Shown piece by piece: positions 16,599 through 25,532 of a stretch of 64,000 nucleotides of DNA. The translations under genes and the position numbers were made by a program. The stretch's first letter is position 1. The number at the start of each line of letters is the position of its first letter. Under the pieces are notes generated by a model. The model was not told the origin of the DNA. It worked only from the letters and a program-made list of their open reading frames with translations, and did not search any database. The stretch spans positions 248,001-312,000 of the forward strand of contig NZ_WMCD01000003.1 of NCBI RefSeq assembly GCF_010994275.1, read 5' to 3'. This DNA is from Cyclobacterium jeungdonense. GTDB lineage: Bacteria > Bacteroidota > Bacteroidia > Cytophagales > Cyclobacteriaceae.

Positions 16599-18911
16599 TC
16601 AGAAATCCGTACTGGTAGCATCATAGTCAAATTCCTGGTAATCGTCCTGATTCAAGTCATACATGGAACAATCAATCTCTACGCTTAATGGGCGTTCTGG
16701 TTTAGGAAAAGGTCCCTTGGTAATGTCCAAATTGGGATCTTCGTACACTTTGGTCATGAATTTTGACCAAATGGGTCGCGCGGTTCTGGAACCCTGCCCG
16801 TTGAGCCAACTTCTGAAATGGATGGCACGGTCATCTCCTCCTACCCATACACCGCTGACCAGATCTTTGGTTATGCCCATATACCAACCGTCAGAGGCAT
16901 TCTGAGTAGTTCCGGTTTTACCCCCAATTTCATTTCCTTCGTCTCTGAGATTTCTTGGTAGTCCCTGACTGGTACCTCCTTCTTCCTCTGTTCCTCCGCG
17001 AAGCATGTATACCATTATATAGGCATGTTCTTCACTCATGGCCGGTCTTTTTCTTGGAACAAATTGGTGCAACACGTTGCCAAATTTGTCTTCAATCCGG
17101 TCGATGTAAATAGGTGTGATGTGCTCTCCTTTATTAACAAAGGTGCTGAAGGCACCGACCATTTCCATGATGGAAACATCCACGGTTCCCAATGCCAGGG
17201 CAGGGACCGCTTCCAATTCGCTCGTGATACCTATCCTATGGGCGGTTTCAACCACTACACTTGGGCTTAGCTTTTTCATCATATAGGCAGTAATGGAATT
17301 GACAGACCGGGACATGGCCTCCCGAATGGTCATGCGTTCGAAAGTGAATTCTCCATTCGCATTGCTGGGCTTCCAGGTGGGTTGATCGGGCTGGTTGATT
17401 TCCACGGGCTGATCAATTACCGTATAGCAGGGGCCGTAGCCATTTTCAATCGCCGCAGCATATACAAAAGGCTTAAACGTGGAGCCTGGCTGTCTTTTAC
17501 CCTGCTTTACGTGATCGTATTTAAAGTATTTGTGATTAACACCACCTACCCAAGCCTTAATGTGCCCACTATGCGGATCCATGGAAACAAAACCTGTTTG
17601 AAGGAATTTTTTGTAGTACCTCAGGGAATCCATGGTACTCATGAGGGTATCTATTTCTCCTTTTTCGTAGGAAAAAACCGTCATCTTTTTCTTTTCATTT
17701 AGCTTGTATTCGATGCTATCAGTGTTATCCCCATACTGGGACCGCAGATTCCGATATGCCTGTGTCCTTTTTACGGCATTTTCCAGAAAGTCCGGAATGG
17801 GTCTGTTATTGCTATCTATCCACGGAACCCGATCTCCCATCTCCTCTTCGAATTTTTCTTGTAGTTCAGGCATGTGTTCTGCCACCGCTTCTTCTGCATA
17901 CTTTTGAAGTCGGCTATCGATGGTGGTATAAATCCGTAGGCCATCACCAAATAAATCGTAATTGCTGCCATCAGGTTTGAGGTTTTCATTCGTCCATTGA
18001 ATCAAATCCGCTTTGACCACCTCTCTGAAGTAAGTCGCCAGGCCTTCATTATGGCCTGCCACATTGTATTCCAATTCAATGGGCATATCAGAAATGCTAT
18101 CGTATTGAGATTGGGTAATGAACTCATACTTATTCATCTGAGACAACACCGTGTTTCTTCTTCGGAGGGAGTTTTCAGGATTATATACCGGGCTGTAGTA
18201 GGAGGGGGCTTTAAAAAGTCCCACCAGGGTTGCCGATTCCTGGATGCTCAAGTCTCTGGGCTCCTTGTTGAAGAAGGTGCTGGCAGCGGTTTTGATTCCA
18301 AATGCGTTGCTTCCAAAGTCGGAGGTGTTGAGGTACATGGTTAGCAATTCCTCTTTAGTATAGGCCCTTTCAAGTTTAGCAGCCACGAGCCATTCTTTGG
18401 TTTTAATGATAACCATCCTTAGGACAGGTATATTGCTCAGAAAGCCTTGCGAGGCTTTAGTTCGCGTCTTGAATAGGTTTTTTGCTGTTTGTTGACTCAA
18501 GGTACTTCCTCCTCCTGCGCCTCTTTGGCCAAGGAGTAGCGTTTTGACCAATACCCTGGACAGGCCCCTGGGGTCGATTCCAGAGTGGTCCTCAAAGCGA
18601 ACATCTTCCGTAGCAATCAGTGCATTGATAAGGTTGGGAGCAAGTTCATTGTAGGTGACAGGAGTCCTGTTTTCCCTGAAATATTTTCCAAGCAAAATAC
18701 CGTCTGCTGAGTACAATTCTGAGGCTAATTCACTATCTGGGTTTTCAAGCGATTCAAAATCTGGCATGTCTCCAAACAACCCCAGGAAGTTCGCATTTAC
18801 AGCAGCTATGAACAGGACGATTCCAACCAATCCCAAAACAAAAACAAGCCACATGTATCGAATGATTTTTTTATACAAAGGCTTAGAAGTACTTTTTTTA
18901 CTATTACTCAT
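16599..18911 (-). CDS. penicillin-binding protein 1A (bifunctional transglycosylase/transpeptidase)
   Basis: Class A penicillin-binding protein of 770 residues that polymerises and cross-links peptidoglycan on the outer face of the inner membrane. One N-terminal helix (about residues 19-40) precedes the GT51 domain with the catalytic Glu in ATEDVRFEDHSGID (near residue 100) and GGSTLSQQTAKNLF. The transpeptidase domain has SxxK as STFK (about 477), SxN as SVNS (about 535) and KTGT (about 663). All catalytic motifs are present. It lies between sprE/porW and uvrC on the same strand with only 8 bases to the sprE stop, so it is probably transcribed with sprE. Confidence 0.95.
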   Translation of the reverse strand: MSNSKKSTSKPLYKKIIRYMWLVFVLGLVGIVLFIAAVNANFLGLFGDMPDFESLENPDSELASELYSADGILLGKYFRENRTPVTYNELAPNLINALIATEDVRFEDHSGIDPRGLSRVLVKTLLLGQRGAGGGSTLSQQTAKNLFKTRTKASQGFLSNIPVLRMVIIKTKEWLVAAKLERAYTKEELLTMYLNTSDFGSNAFGIKTAASTFFNKEPRDLSIQESATLVGLFKAPSYYSPVYNPENSLRRRNTVLSQMNKYEFITQSQYDSISDMPIELEYNVAGHNEGLATYFREVVKADLIQWTNENLKPDGSNYDLFGDGLRIYTTIDSRLQKYAEEAVAEHMPELQEKFEEEMGDRVPWIDSNNRPIPDFLENAVKRTQAYRNLRSQYGDNTDSIEYKLNEKKKMTVFSYEKGEIDTLMSTMDSLRYYKKFLQTGFVSMDPHSGHIKAWVGGVNHKYFKYDHVKQGKRQPGSTFKPFVYAAAIENGYGPCYTVIDQPVEINQPDQPTWKPSNANGEFTFERMTIREAMSRSVNSITAYMMKKLSPSVVVETAHRIGITSELEAVPALALGTVDVSIMEMVGAFSTFVNKGEHITPIYIDRIEDKFGNVLHQFVPRKRPAMSEEHAYIMVYMLRGGTEEEGGTSQGLPRNLRDEGNEIGGKTGTTQNASDGWYMGITKDLVSGVWVGGDDRAIHFRSWLNGQGSRTARPIWSKFMTKVYEDPNLDITKGPFPKPERPLSVEIDCSMYDLNQDDYQEFDYDATSTDF

Positions 18912-18919
18912 ACTGTTTA

Positions 18920-21574
18920 TTAATAAGCTTGCTCATAGAAGGACCTGTACTCTTCCAGATCCTTTCGTTTGTTGAGTTGCTGGAAGTTTTCTATTGAAAT
19001 AACAAAACTACTATTTTTTTGCTCCTCCGGTAATGAATCGCTGTTAAAACTGCTTAAAAACGTTTCCCGGTAATTCATGGATTTTTCCGCATTTGGAAAA
19101 GGACTTATAATCAGGATCTTCGTTTCTCTGGTGATGGCAATTGTCCCTGTTCTCAATCGCTCATTCGAGAAATTTGCAGCGTGAAAACTCTCCAATGCTG
19201 CTGTCAGATCACCCGAACCTTCAGCCATACCCTCATCCATGGGTAAGATAAAAATATGGGTTTGAGAGGCATTTTCTTTGTAGGGGGACTCCTTTGCCTT
19301 GGGCGTAAGTTGGTCCAGATCCTGATCTGGAGGAGCGGTATCTTCTCCCGGCAATTCTTCCACCTCACTGGCTGAAACATCTTCCTCTCCTTCACTGACT
19401 GCCTTAAGTAACTTTTCTGCAAAGTCCCGCAAGGGCTCGTCTTCAGCATTTTGCAGAAAGCTTTGGAGCCGTTCCTTGTACCGTTCTACCGATTCCAGTT
19501 TCCCGGTTATCAAAATATCCAGCAGCAATAACCGGTCCGTATTTTTGGTAAGGGGGTAGCTGTTGAGAGTTTCCCTTATGATACTACGTGCCGAAGCATA
19601 TTCTTGTTCCCTGTAAAGCCCATAAGCTTCTTTGTAATTTTGCCCGGATTCAAAATTCGCCTGAGAACCCGATACCTGATCTGGATTATTGACCGATTTG
19701 GTAAACTGGGAATCAGGAAATTCAGTATTAAGCAGCTGAGCATATTTTTCTGCATCACCGTCTACATCTCTGAGTGCCAGAAATAAGGTATAATAAGCCT
19801 CGGGTTTTTTTGGAGTTTCCGGAAACTTTTCAATTAACATTTCCAGATTGGCAATGGCTTTCTGAGGCTCTGCTAGATCGAAATAAAGGAGTTTGCCCAG
19901 ATTAAAATAGGCATTTTCCATCTCTTCCAGCATCAGTTGACGTCTTTCTGGCTCATTGGGTATTTGACTCAACAAACTGCTTTTGTCTGGAAGCTGCGTG
20001 GCAAGCGCAGTTTCCGGCGAATCTTCTTCGATTCCGTCTTCCTCAATCTCGGATGACAACGGCTGATTTCCTTCAATTGAAATATCCTGAAAGCTGCGAT
20101 TGCTACTTCTCCAATTATCCGTGAGTGAGCGGTTGCCCCATACTTTGTTGAACTCCAGCGAACCCCGCTGAATTGCCACCGGATTGTCCCAGTAAAAAGT
20201 GGATCCACTACTGCCGCCACTTCCTCCAAATGCCAGTAAGTTGTCAAAAATCCCTGTGTTTTTCTTTTGACTTGCCAACTCCGCTTCCTGAATTAATCGT
20301 TTTTCTTCCCTCGCCAAATACGTATCAACGTACGTTTCCTGTTCCTCGGGACTCAGGCGGCTAAGCCCTATCAGGCTGTCATTTCGGGTCAAAATCTCGT
20401 AATTTTCTGCAAACTGATCAAAAATTACTTTTCTGGATGCCAGGGTAGCATAGTTTCTGTCAGAATCCTTAAATTTAGACAAAGCACTGTCCAGGTAATA
20501 TTTGGTTTTGAGAAAATCTTCCTTTTCATGGAGAAATACCTCGGATAATTCCTGGTAAATATAGCCCTTCTGCCGCTCATTCTCCCCAGGTTCTTTTACA
20601 GCTAGTGAGTACAGGCGAATGGCCTCGTCCAGATTTCCTTGTTTTTTTTCAAAACGACCTTTTTCAAAAAGGATAACATCCCGAAAATCAATGTTCTTAT
20701 TGTCAGAATAAAGCGCGTCGTAGTAGTCTCTCACCCTTTTCAGATCCTTGCTTTTCTCCAGTTCAGCTACTTGCTGGGAAAACAGTTGGGCGAAAAAAGT
20801 GCGTTCGTAATTGGGGCTGCCAGATAAGGATTTTTGGTAATATTCGTAAGCAAAAGCATCCAAGCCTGCAATTTGATACATCTGACCCAATATGAAATTG
20901 ATTCGGGAAATTTCCGCCTTGTCATCGGTAAATTCCAAGGCCTTGAATAGGGAAGGCACAATCATATCCGTTTCTCCCCGAGTTTCATAGTAGTAGGCTA
21001 GTGTTTTGTAGAGCAGCTTTTTATTTTCCTTGCTAATAGCCGGTTCTTTTGAAAGGTAATCCACCACAAAATTGGCATCCTCAAACTGGCGTAGGTCAAT
21101 AAAGGATTTCAATAGCCGAATCAACGCTTCGTGGCGGACCTGATCCTGAGTACTGTTTACATTTAAATATTTAAAGGTGTTCTGGGATTCGTCGAATTTG
21201 CCTTTATAATAATCCACTCTTCCGATCAACAGGTAAGCGGGGTCCACCCACTTGCTGATTTTATGCCAGTCCACCGCTTTGGAGGCCATTTCCCTGGCTT
21301 CCTCCAGCAGGGTTTCATTCGCTTCTATGGTGCTACTGTCAATGGGATAAAATACGGGCAGTACCTGAGAAAAATCTTCCTGATACTCCTTTTCAATTTC
21401 CGTTTCCAGTTCCTTAATTTTTTCTTTGGCATAATAATAGGCATTAAATCTAGCCGTTGTATTATGATATAGGCGATTGGTAAAGGTATCCTTTTGGGAT
21501 GAGCAGGAAATTATCCCTGCCAGCAAGACTAGCAGGATAATATAAGGTTGCAGAAAAAGGATTGTTTTGTGCAA
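18920..21574 (-). CDS. SprE/PorW-like TPR lipoprotein of the type IX secretion system
   Basis: A large TPR lipoprotein resembling SprE (Flavobacterium) and PorW (Porphyromonas), which are needed for type IX secretion and gliding. After the lipobox LAGIISC comes the family opener NRLYHNTTARFNAYYYAK, then many TPR-like helical pairs and an acidic, low-complexity stretch before a C-terminal domain. I place the start at a TTG (21574), giving 884 residues and a 23-residue lipoprotein signal. The longer frame from the ATG at 21685 adds 37 residues without signal features and would leave no room for a promoter next to the divergent M23 gene. The start is inference. Confidence 0.83.
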   Translation of the reverse strand: MHKTILFLQPYIILLVLLAGIISCSSQKDTFTNRLYHNTTARFNAYYYAKEKIKELETEIEKEYQEDFSQVLPVFYPIDSSTIEANETLLEEAREMASKAVDWHKISKWVDPAYLLIGRVDYYKGKFDESQNTFKYLNVNSTQDQVRHEALIRLLKSFIDLRQFEDANFVVDYLSKEPAISKENKKLLYKTLAYYYETRGETDMIVPSLFKALEFTDDKAEISRINFILGQMYQIAGLDAFAYEYYQKSLSGSPNYERTFFAQLFSQQVAELEKSKDLKRVRDYYDALYSDNKNIDFRDVILFEKGRFEKKQGNLDEAIRLYSLAVKEPGENERQKGYIYQELSEVFLHEKEDFLKTKYYLDSALSKFKDSDRNYATLASRKVIFDQFAENYEILTRNDSLIGLSRLSPEEQETYVDTYLAREEKRLIQEAELASQKKNTGIFDNLLAFGGSGGSSGSTFYWDNPVAIQRGSLEFNKVWGNRSLTDNWRSSNRSFQDISIEGNQPLSSEIEEDGIEEDSPETALATQLPDKSSLLSQIPNEPERRQLMLEEMENAYFNLGKLLYFDLAEPQKAIANLEMLIEKFPETPKKPEAYYTLFLALRDVDGDAEKYAQLLNTEFPDSQFTKSVNNPDQVSGSQANFESGQNYKEAYGLYREQEYASARSIIRETLNSYPLTKNTDRLLLLDILITGKLESVERYKERLQSFLQNAEDEPLRDFAEKLLKAVSEGEEDVSASEVEELPGEDTAPPDQDLDQLTPKAKESPYKENASQTHIFILPMDEGMAEGSGDLTAALESFHAANFSNERLRTGTIAITRETKILIISPFPNAEKSMNYRETFLSSFNSDSLPEEQKNSSFVISIENFQQLNKRKDLEEYRSFYEQAY

Positions 21575-21646
21575 GGTGTATGAATTTGAAATAGGGTACA
21601 AATTAGTTCTTTTGCAATAAAAATTTAAACGAAAGGAATTAAATTC

Positions 21647-21654
21647 TATTTTTG
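21647..21654 (+). promoter_or_regulatory. candidate -7 box (TATTTTTG) for the M23 peptidase-bactofilin-atp series
   Basis: TATTTTTG at 21647-21654 matches TAnnTTTG exactly and lies 31 bases before the TTG start at 21685 in the divergent gap. No convincing TTTG stands at the -33 distance (the nearest TTTG, at 21611, is 32 bases away). Confidence 0.45.
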
Positions 21655-21684
21655 TAAAAGATAAATCTTTAAATAATAAGCCCA

Positions 21685-22560
21685 TTGAGCGTAAAACAGA
21701 AAATTAATGACTGGATTGAAACCAAGTTTCTGATTGTTATCAGAAAAGAGGAAGACTTTTCGGTCATCACTTCCTTTAATATTACGAAGATACGGGTCGG
21801 ATTATTGTTTGCATTGGTGTTTCTGACTTGTTTTGTCCTTTCCCTATTTTTGTCTAAAACATTACTGGCCCGATGGTTTGATCCCTTGTATGTTGAAACC
21901 GAAAATATGGTTCGGATACATTCCTTATCAGAGACGGTAGATTCCCTGATACTTGAGGTCGAAGCCAAGGATCAGTATGTTCGAAACATTCAAATGGTCC
22001 TTTCCGGGGAAACAGATGCCGAGGAGGAACCAACCGAACCAGCAGAAAATCAGGGAGAACAACAAGTAGACAGATCTGAAATTGACCTCTATAAGAGTAG
22101 CGATGCTACCCGGCAAATTATCAGCGAATTTGAATCCCTTCCTCTGGAAGAAGGTGGTTTTGGCAATTTGAGCAGTGGGACCTTTACAGACAATTATTTT
22201 TTCCCTCCGGTGAAAGGGGTGGTTACCAGTAGTTTCTCACCTTCTGGGAGTCATTTTGGAATAGATGTGGTAGCCGGGGAAAATGAGCCGGTAAAAGCAA
22301 TAGCCGATGGAACGGTGATTTTTGCAAGTTGGACTCTGGATACCGGTTATGTAGTAGGAATACAGCATTCGAATGAATTGATTTCGATTTACAAACATAA
22401 TTCTGTAATATTGAAAGCTGTTGGTGATCCTGTACGTGGAGGTGAGATTGTATCCATCATCGGCAATACAGGTGAACAAACCACAGGCCAGCATTTGCAC
22501 CTGGAACTGTGGTACAGAGGAAATCCGCTAGATCCCCGGGAATTCATAACATTTGATTAA
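21685..22560 (+). CDS. M23 family metallopeptidase, membrane-anchored
   Basis: A 291-residue LytM/M23 zinc endopeptidase-like protein, anchored by one helix (about residues 36-58), with a coiled-coil and acidic linker and a C-terminal peptidase domain. Zinc-ligand motifs are visible: HFGIDVVA (H-x3-D) and HLHLELW (H-x-H), with QHSNELISIYKH between. It could cut peptidoglycan cross-links or bind them. The start is TTG at 21685; no ATG lies nearby in frame upstream of the membrane helix. It is two bases ahead of the bactofilin gene, a pairing found in many bacteria where bactofilin positions an M23 enzyme. Confidence 0.88.
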   Translation: MSVKQKINDWIETKFLIVIRKEEDFSVITSFNITKIRVGLLFALVFLTCFVLSLFLSKTLLARWFDPLYVETENMVRIHSLSETVDSLILEVEAKDQYVRNIQMVLSGETDAEEEPTEPAENQGEQQVDRSEIDLYKSSDATRQIISEFESLPLEEGGFGNLSSGTFTDNYFFPPVKGVVTSSFSPSGSHFGIDVVAGENEPVKAIADGTVIFASWTLDTGYVVGIQHSNELISIYKHNSVILKAVGDPVRGGEIVSIIGNTGEQTTGQHLHLELWYRGNPLDPREFITFD

Positions 22561-22562
22561 TT

Positions 22563-22982
22563 ATGGCAAAAAATACGGATGATAAAAGAAATACCAATGA
22601 ACTGGTTACTTCCAGCAATTTGGTAGCAATGGGAACGGTAATCGTTGGCAATATTGGCTCTCAGGGAAATATCCGGGTAGAAGGTACTGTAGAAGGATCG
22701 CTGGATTCGCAGCAGAAAATCATTATCGGTGAATCGGCAAAAGTGAATGGTGATGTAAAAGCCGCTGAAGTGGAAATTTCAGGCCAGGTCAATGGTGACA
22801 TCCAATGTGAAGAATCCCTGTTTCTTAAGAAAACCGCGCTGATTATAGGAGATATTTACACCAAAAAACTCATTATCGAAAACGGTGCGGAGTTTAACGG
22901 GAAATGCAATATGGGAACAAACCATCAGTTAAAAGTGGACAGGGATCATGTCAACCCCAAAAAACAAGCATCCTCAAACTGA
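22563..22982 (+). CDS. bactofilin (polymer-forming cytoskeletal protein)
   Basis: Bactofilin of 139 residues. The central DUF583 core is a right-handed beta-helix seen as repeated short hydrophobic strands with glycines (VIVGNIGSQGNIRVEGTVEG, IIIGESAKVNGDVKAAEVEI, and ALIIGDIYTKKLIIENGAEF), flanked by polar tails. Bactofilins polymerise without nucleotide and place cell-wall enzymes or shape determinants at the membrane. The upstream M23 peptidase is the probable partner. Its last 35 bases overlap the next gene in another frame. Confidence 0.93.
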   Translation: MAKNTDDKRNTNELVTSSNLVAMGTVIVGNIGSQGNIRVEGTVEGSLDSQQKIIIGESAKVNGDVKAAEVEISGQVNGDIQCEESLFLKKTALIIGDIYTKKLIIENGAEFNGKCNMGTNHQLKVDRDHVNPKKQASSN

Positions 22983-23181
22983 GACTCCGGCTTACGTTAA
23001 ATATTTTGGACTAGCTTTTCAGATGGGAGCCATTATTGCTCTTGGGACCTGGCTGGGTTACAAACTCCATTTGAAAAGCGGAATGACATTTCCTTTGTAC
23101 CTACTGCTAGGGTGTTTTCTTTCACTTGCCATCGCCTTTTATCAACTTTTTAAATCGCTTAAATCCGATGAAAATCGATAA
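22948..23181 (+). CDS. AtpZ/AtpI-family small membrane protein
   Basis: A 77-residue protein with two transmembrane helices (FGLAFQMGAIIALGTWLGY and FPLYLLLGCFLSLAIAFYQL), the hallmark of the AtpZ/AtpI family encoded ahead of F1Fo ATP synthase operons. Relatives are linked to c-ring assembly or Mg2+/Ca2+ uptake. It starts inside the bactofilin gene (35-base overlap). No later in-frame start precedes the first helix, so the overlap appears real. Confidence 0.85.
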   Translation: MSTPKNKHPQTETPAYVKYFGLAFQMGAIIALGTWLGYKLHLKSGMTFPLYLLLGCFLSLAIAFYQLFKSLKSDENR

Positions 23182-23214
23182 CGCCTTTCAAATTAAAACT
23201 CCCCTTTGCGCTCC

Positions 23215-23604
23215 GTGAATTCCCTACAGATAAAAGGATTGGTAAAAATCATTGTTTTCACCCTGCTTTTGGCCCTGATTGCTGCGGTGGGACAGGCCTT
23301 ATTTCCAGGCCCCTGGTTCCACAGGCATTTCTGGAGCATGGTGCTCTTTTTTGCCATCCTTACCGGAAGTACTGGTGTGTTGGCAACCAAACTTATGAAA
23401 CTGGAAACATTCAATTCGGTATCTGTGATTTTGGGGATCACGGTGCTCCGATTACTTTTTAGTATTGGCTTTGTTTTTATTATTTTATGGGCAGGTGATG
23501 AAAATTTACTTTGGTTTGTAGTAGATTTCTTTATCATTTATTTGTTGTACTTATTGTTTGATATGTACAGCTTAATAACTAATTTGCGCCTTCATTCGAA
23601 ATAG
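23215..23604 (+). CDS. small membrane protein of the ATP synthase cluster (AtpI-position)
   Basis: A 129-residue protein with about four hydrophobic helices (near residues 7-25, 36-54, 66-88 and 94-116). It sits exactly where many ATP synthase operons carry a second atpI-like gene, immediately before atpB, but I cannot assign a family from motifs. No ATG is available. A GTG at 23215 and a TTG at 23206 are the candidate starts, and I use the GTG. Its role, perhaps assembly of the Fo sector, is inferred only from position. Confidence 0.75.
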   Translation: MNSLQIKGLVKIIVFTLLLALIAAVGQALFPGPWFHRHFWSMVLFFAILTGSTGVLATKLMKLETFNSVSVILGITVLRLLFSIGFVFIILWAGDENLLWFVVDFFIIYLLYLLFDMYSLITNLRLHSK

Positions 23605-23622
23605 GGGATAAAAAATATTTTG

Positions 23623-24645
23623 ATGTTCCGCAAATTTATCAGGTTAAGTTTCTTATTGTCAGTAGTTTTACTGGCATTTTCTGCTGCTTCCATAGCAGCT
23701 TCCGGTGAAGATGAAGACAAAACAAGTTTCATCATGCACCATATCAAGGACTCTCATGAATGGCACTTTGCCACCCTTGGTCATACACACATTACCCTGC
23801 CGCTTCCGGTCATTGTCTATTCCGGAGATAGGGGGTTTGAGTTTTTCTCTTCCTCCTCTTTTGTGGATTCGGAAACGCATCATTTTGGTGTCGAACATGA
23901 AGGGTATTACATTGATGAAAATGACAAGCTGCAGGCAGTAGATGAAAGCAGGAGTTTCATTGATGTGAGCATCACAAAAAATGTGGCCATGCTGTTTTTG
24001 GTGATAGGGGTGACGCTTTACCTGATGCTTGGAGCTTCCAGTCATTACAAAAAACACCCGAACAGGGCCCCGAAGGGAATTGCTTCTTTTGTGGAACCCA
24101 TTGTGGTATTTGTCAGGGATGAGATTGCCCTTCCCAATATCGGACCCAAATACAAAAAATTCACTCCTTATTTACTGTCCCTATTCTTTTTTATCTGGAT
24201 AGGAAATCTTTTGGGCCTTTTGCCCGGCGCGGCTAATCTTACTGGTAATATTGCTGTCACCGTAACACTGGCAATGATCACTTTCTTTGTCACTAACTTC
24301 AATGGAAACAGGGAGTATTGGAAGCATGTAGTTGCCACTCCGGGTGTGCCACTTCCCCTGTTGCTTATTATTGTGCCGGTGGAGATTATCGGCTTGTTTA
24401 CCAAGCCTTTTGCCCTAACGGTCAGGCTATTTGTAGCGATTACGGCGGGACACATCGTTATCCTAAGCTTTATAGGTTTGATCTTTGTATTTGAATCCTA
24501 TGCAGTTGGAGTGGCCTCTACCTTGATGGTGGTGTTTATCAATCTCATAGAGTTATTGGTAGCTACCATTCAGGCTTATGTTTTCACCTTGTTTTCTGCC
24601 ATGTATATTGGCGGAGCGGTGGCGGAACATGGGCATGATCATTAA
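23623..24645 (+). CDS. atpB: F1Fo ATP synthase subunit a
   Basis: Subunit a of the Fo proton channel, 340 residues from the ATG at 23623 (a TTG precedes it in frame). An N-terminal signal-like helix and a long periplasmic His- and acid-rich region of about 100 residues come first, a feature I know from Bacteroidota AtpB proteins. The membrane part contains the essential Arg in FALTVRLFVAITAGHIV and the C-terminal LLVATIQAYVFTLFSAMYI, and the protein ends in a His/Asp tail (EHGHDH). It is the first core subunit gene of the cluster. Confidence 0.95.
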   Translation: MFRKFIRLSFLLSVVLLAFSAASIAASGEDEDKTSFIMHHIKDSHEWHFATLGHTHITLPLPVIVYSGDRGFEFFSSSSFVDSETHHFGVEHEGYYIDENDKLQAVDESRSFIDVSITKNVAMLFLVIGVTLYLMLGASSHYKKHPNRAPKGIASFVEPIVVFVRDEIALPNIGPKYKKFTPYLLSLFFFIWIGNLLGLLPGAANLTGNIAVTVTLAMITFFVTNFNGNREYWKHVVATPGVPLPLLLIIVPVEIIGLFTKPFALTVRLFVAITAGHIVILSFIGLIFVFESYAVGVASTLMVVFINLIELLVATIQAYVFTLFSAMYIGGAVAEHGHDH

Positions 24646-24687
24646 TTCGAAATTTCTTTGTTCAATTTAATTAAATAAAAAACGAGT

Positions 24688-24945
24688 ATGTTGACTTCTT
24701 TATTATTGACTGCCGGGTTTGCGCTTATGGGTGCGGGTATCGGTGCCGGAATTGTAGCGATAGGCGCAGGTCTGGGTATTGGTAGAATCGGCGGGCAAGC
24801 CATGGAAGGCATTGCACGACAGCCTGAGGCTGCTGGAAAAATCCAGACTGCGATGTTGATCATTGCTGCTCTTATTGAAGTGGTTTCCTTGTTTGCAGTA
24901 GTAGTTTGTCTGCTGATTGCACTTAATGGCAACTTAACTTTCTAA
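24688..24945 (+). CDS. atpE: F1Fo ATP synthase subunit c
   Basis: Subunit c, 85 residues, two transmembrane helices forming the rotating ring. The first helix is rich in alternating Gly/Ala ([18 protein letters not shown]), the polar loop is ARQPEAAGK, and the ion-binding carboxylate is Glu64 in [10 protein letters not shown]. The residue after the Glu is Val, without the Ser/Thr and upstream Gln ligand set of Na+-coupled rings, so proton coupling is the expectation. A hairpin follows the gene before atpF. Confidence 0.95.
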   Translation: MLTSLLLTAGFALMGAGIGAGIVAIGAGLGIGRIGGQAMEGIARQPEAAGKIQTAMLIIAALIEVVSLFAVVVCLLIALNGNLTF

Positions 24946-24955
24946 AAAAAGTATT

Positions 24956-24978
24956 GGGACCGGCGTTAGGCCGGTTCC
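24956..24978 (+). promoter_or_regulatory. intercistronic hairpin between atpE and atpF
   Basis: A 9-bp stem (24956-24964 with 24970-24978, one G-U pair) with a five-base loop lies 11 bases after the atpE stop. The following bases (GTATTTTAAAATTG) are only weakly T-rich. Such hairpins can stabilise upstream mRNA or end part of the transcripts, which would help make more subunit c than the other subunits. That function is inference. Confidence 0.6.
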
Positions 24979-25027
24979 GTATTTTAAAATTGAACAAATC
25001 CAATTACAAGCTTAACGAATAGACACC

Positions 25028-25522
25028 ATGGATCTGATTAGCCCCGATTTAGGTTTGATTATCTGGCAAACTATAGGTTTTGCCATCTTGTTTTTCCTAC
25101 TGGCAAAGTTTGCCTGGAAACCCATACTTGCTGCATTGGAAGAGCGGGATGGGGCGATTGAGGCCTCCCTTAATGAAGCGGAAAAGGCTAAAATGGAAAT
25201 GGCAAACCTGGTAGCCGAAAATGAAAAGTTACTCCAAGAGGCGCGGGTCGAACGGGATGAAATCCTGAAGTCTGCCAACGAATACGCTGCAAAGTTAATG
25301 GAAGAAGCGAAAGGAGAAGCGGCCAGTGCAGGAGCGAAAATGATTGAAGAGGCCAAGGCTGTTATTGAAACAGAAAAACAGGCCGCATTGATGGACGTAA
25401 AAATTCAAGTTGCCGAGATGTCTCTGCTTATAGCAGAAAAACTTATGAGGAAAAACCTTTCCAGTGAGCCTGCTCAGAAGAAGTTGGTAGAAGAGTTCGT
25501 TAAAGATATTAAATTAAATTAA
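25028..25522 (+). CDS. atpF: F1Fo ATP synthase subunit b
   Basis: Subunit b, 164 residues, the peripheral stalk. One N-terminal transmembrane helix (LGLIIWQTIGFAILFFLLAKF) is followed by KPILAALEERDGAIEASL and a long charged helix typical of the b dimer. It joins subunit a in the membrane to delta and alpha. The order c-b-delta-alpha-gamma around it is standard. Confidence 0.95.
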   Translation: MDLISPDLGLIIWQTIGFAILFFLLAKFAWKPILAALEERDGAIEASLNEAEKAKMEMANLVAENEKLLQEARVERDEILKSANEYAAKLMEEAKGEAASAGAKMIEEAKAVIETEKQAALMDVKIQVAEMSLLIAEKLMRKNLSSEPAQKKLVEEFVKDIKLN

Positions 25523-25532
25523 TCTCCCCGGA

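Noticed and set aside
16352..18975. Several plus-strand open frames opposite uvrC and the PBP1A gene (60-115 codons)
   Set aside because: They run antisense to well-supported genes with intact motifs, have no recognisable domains and fit the shadow frames expected from biased codon use.
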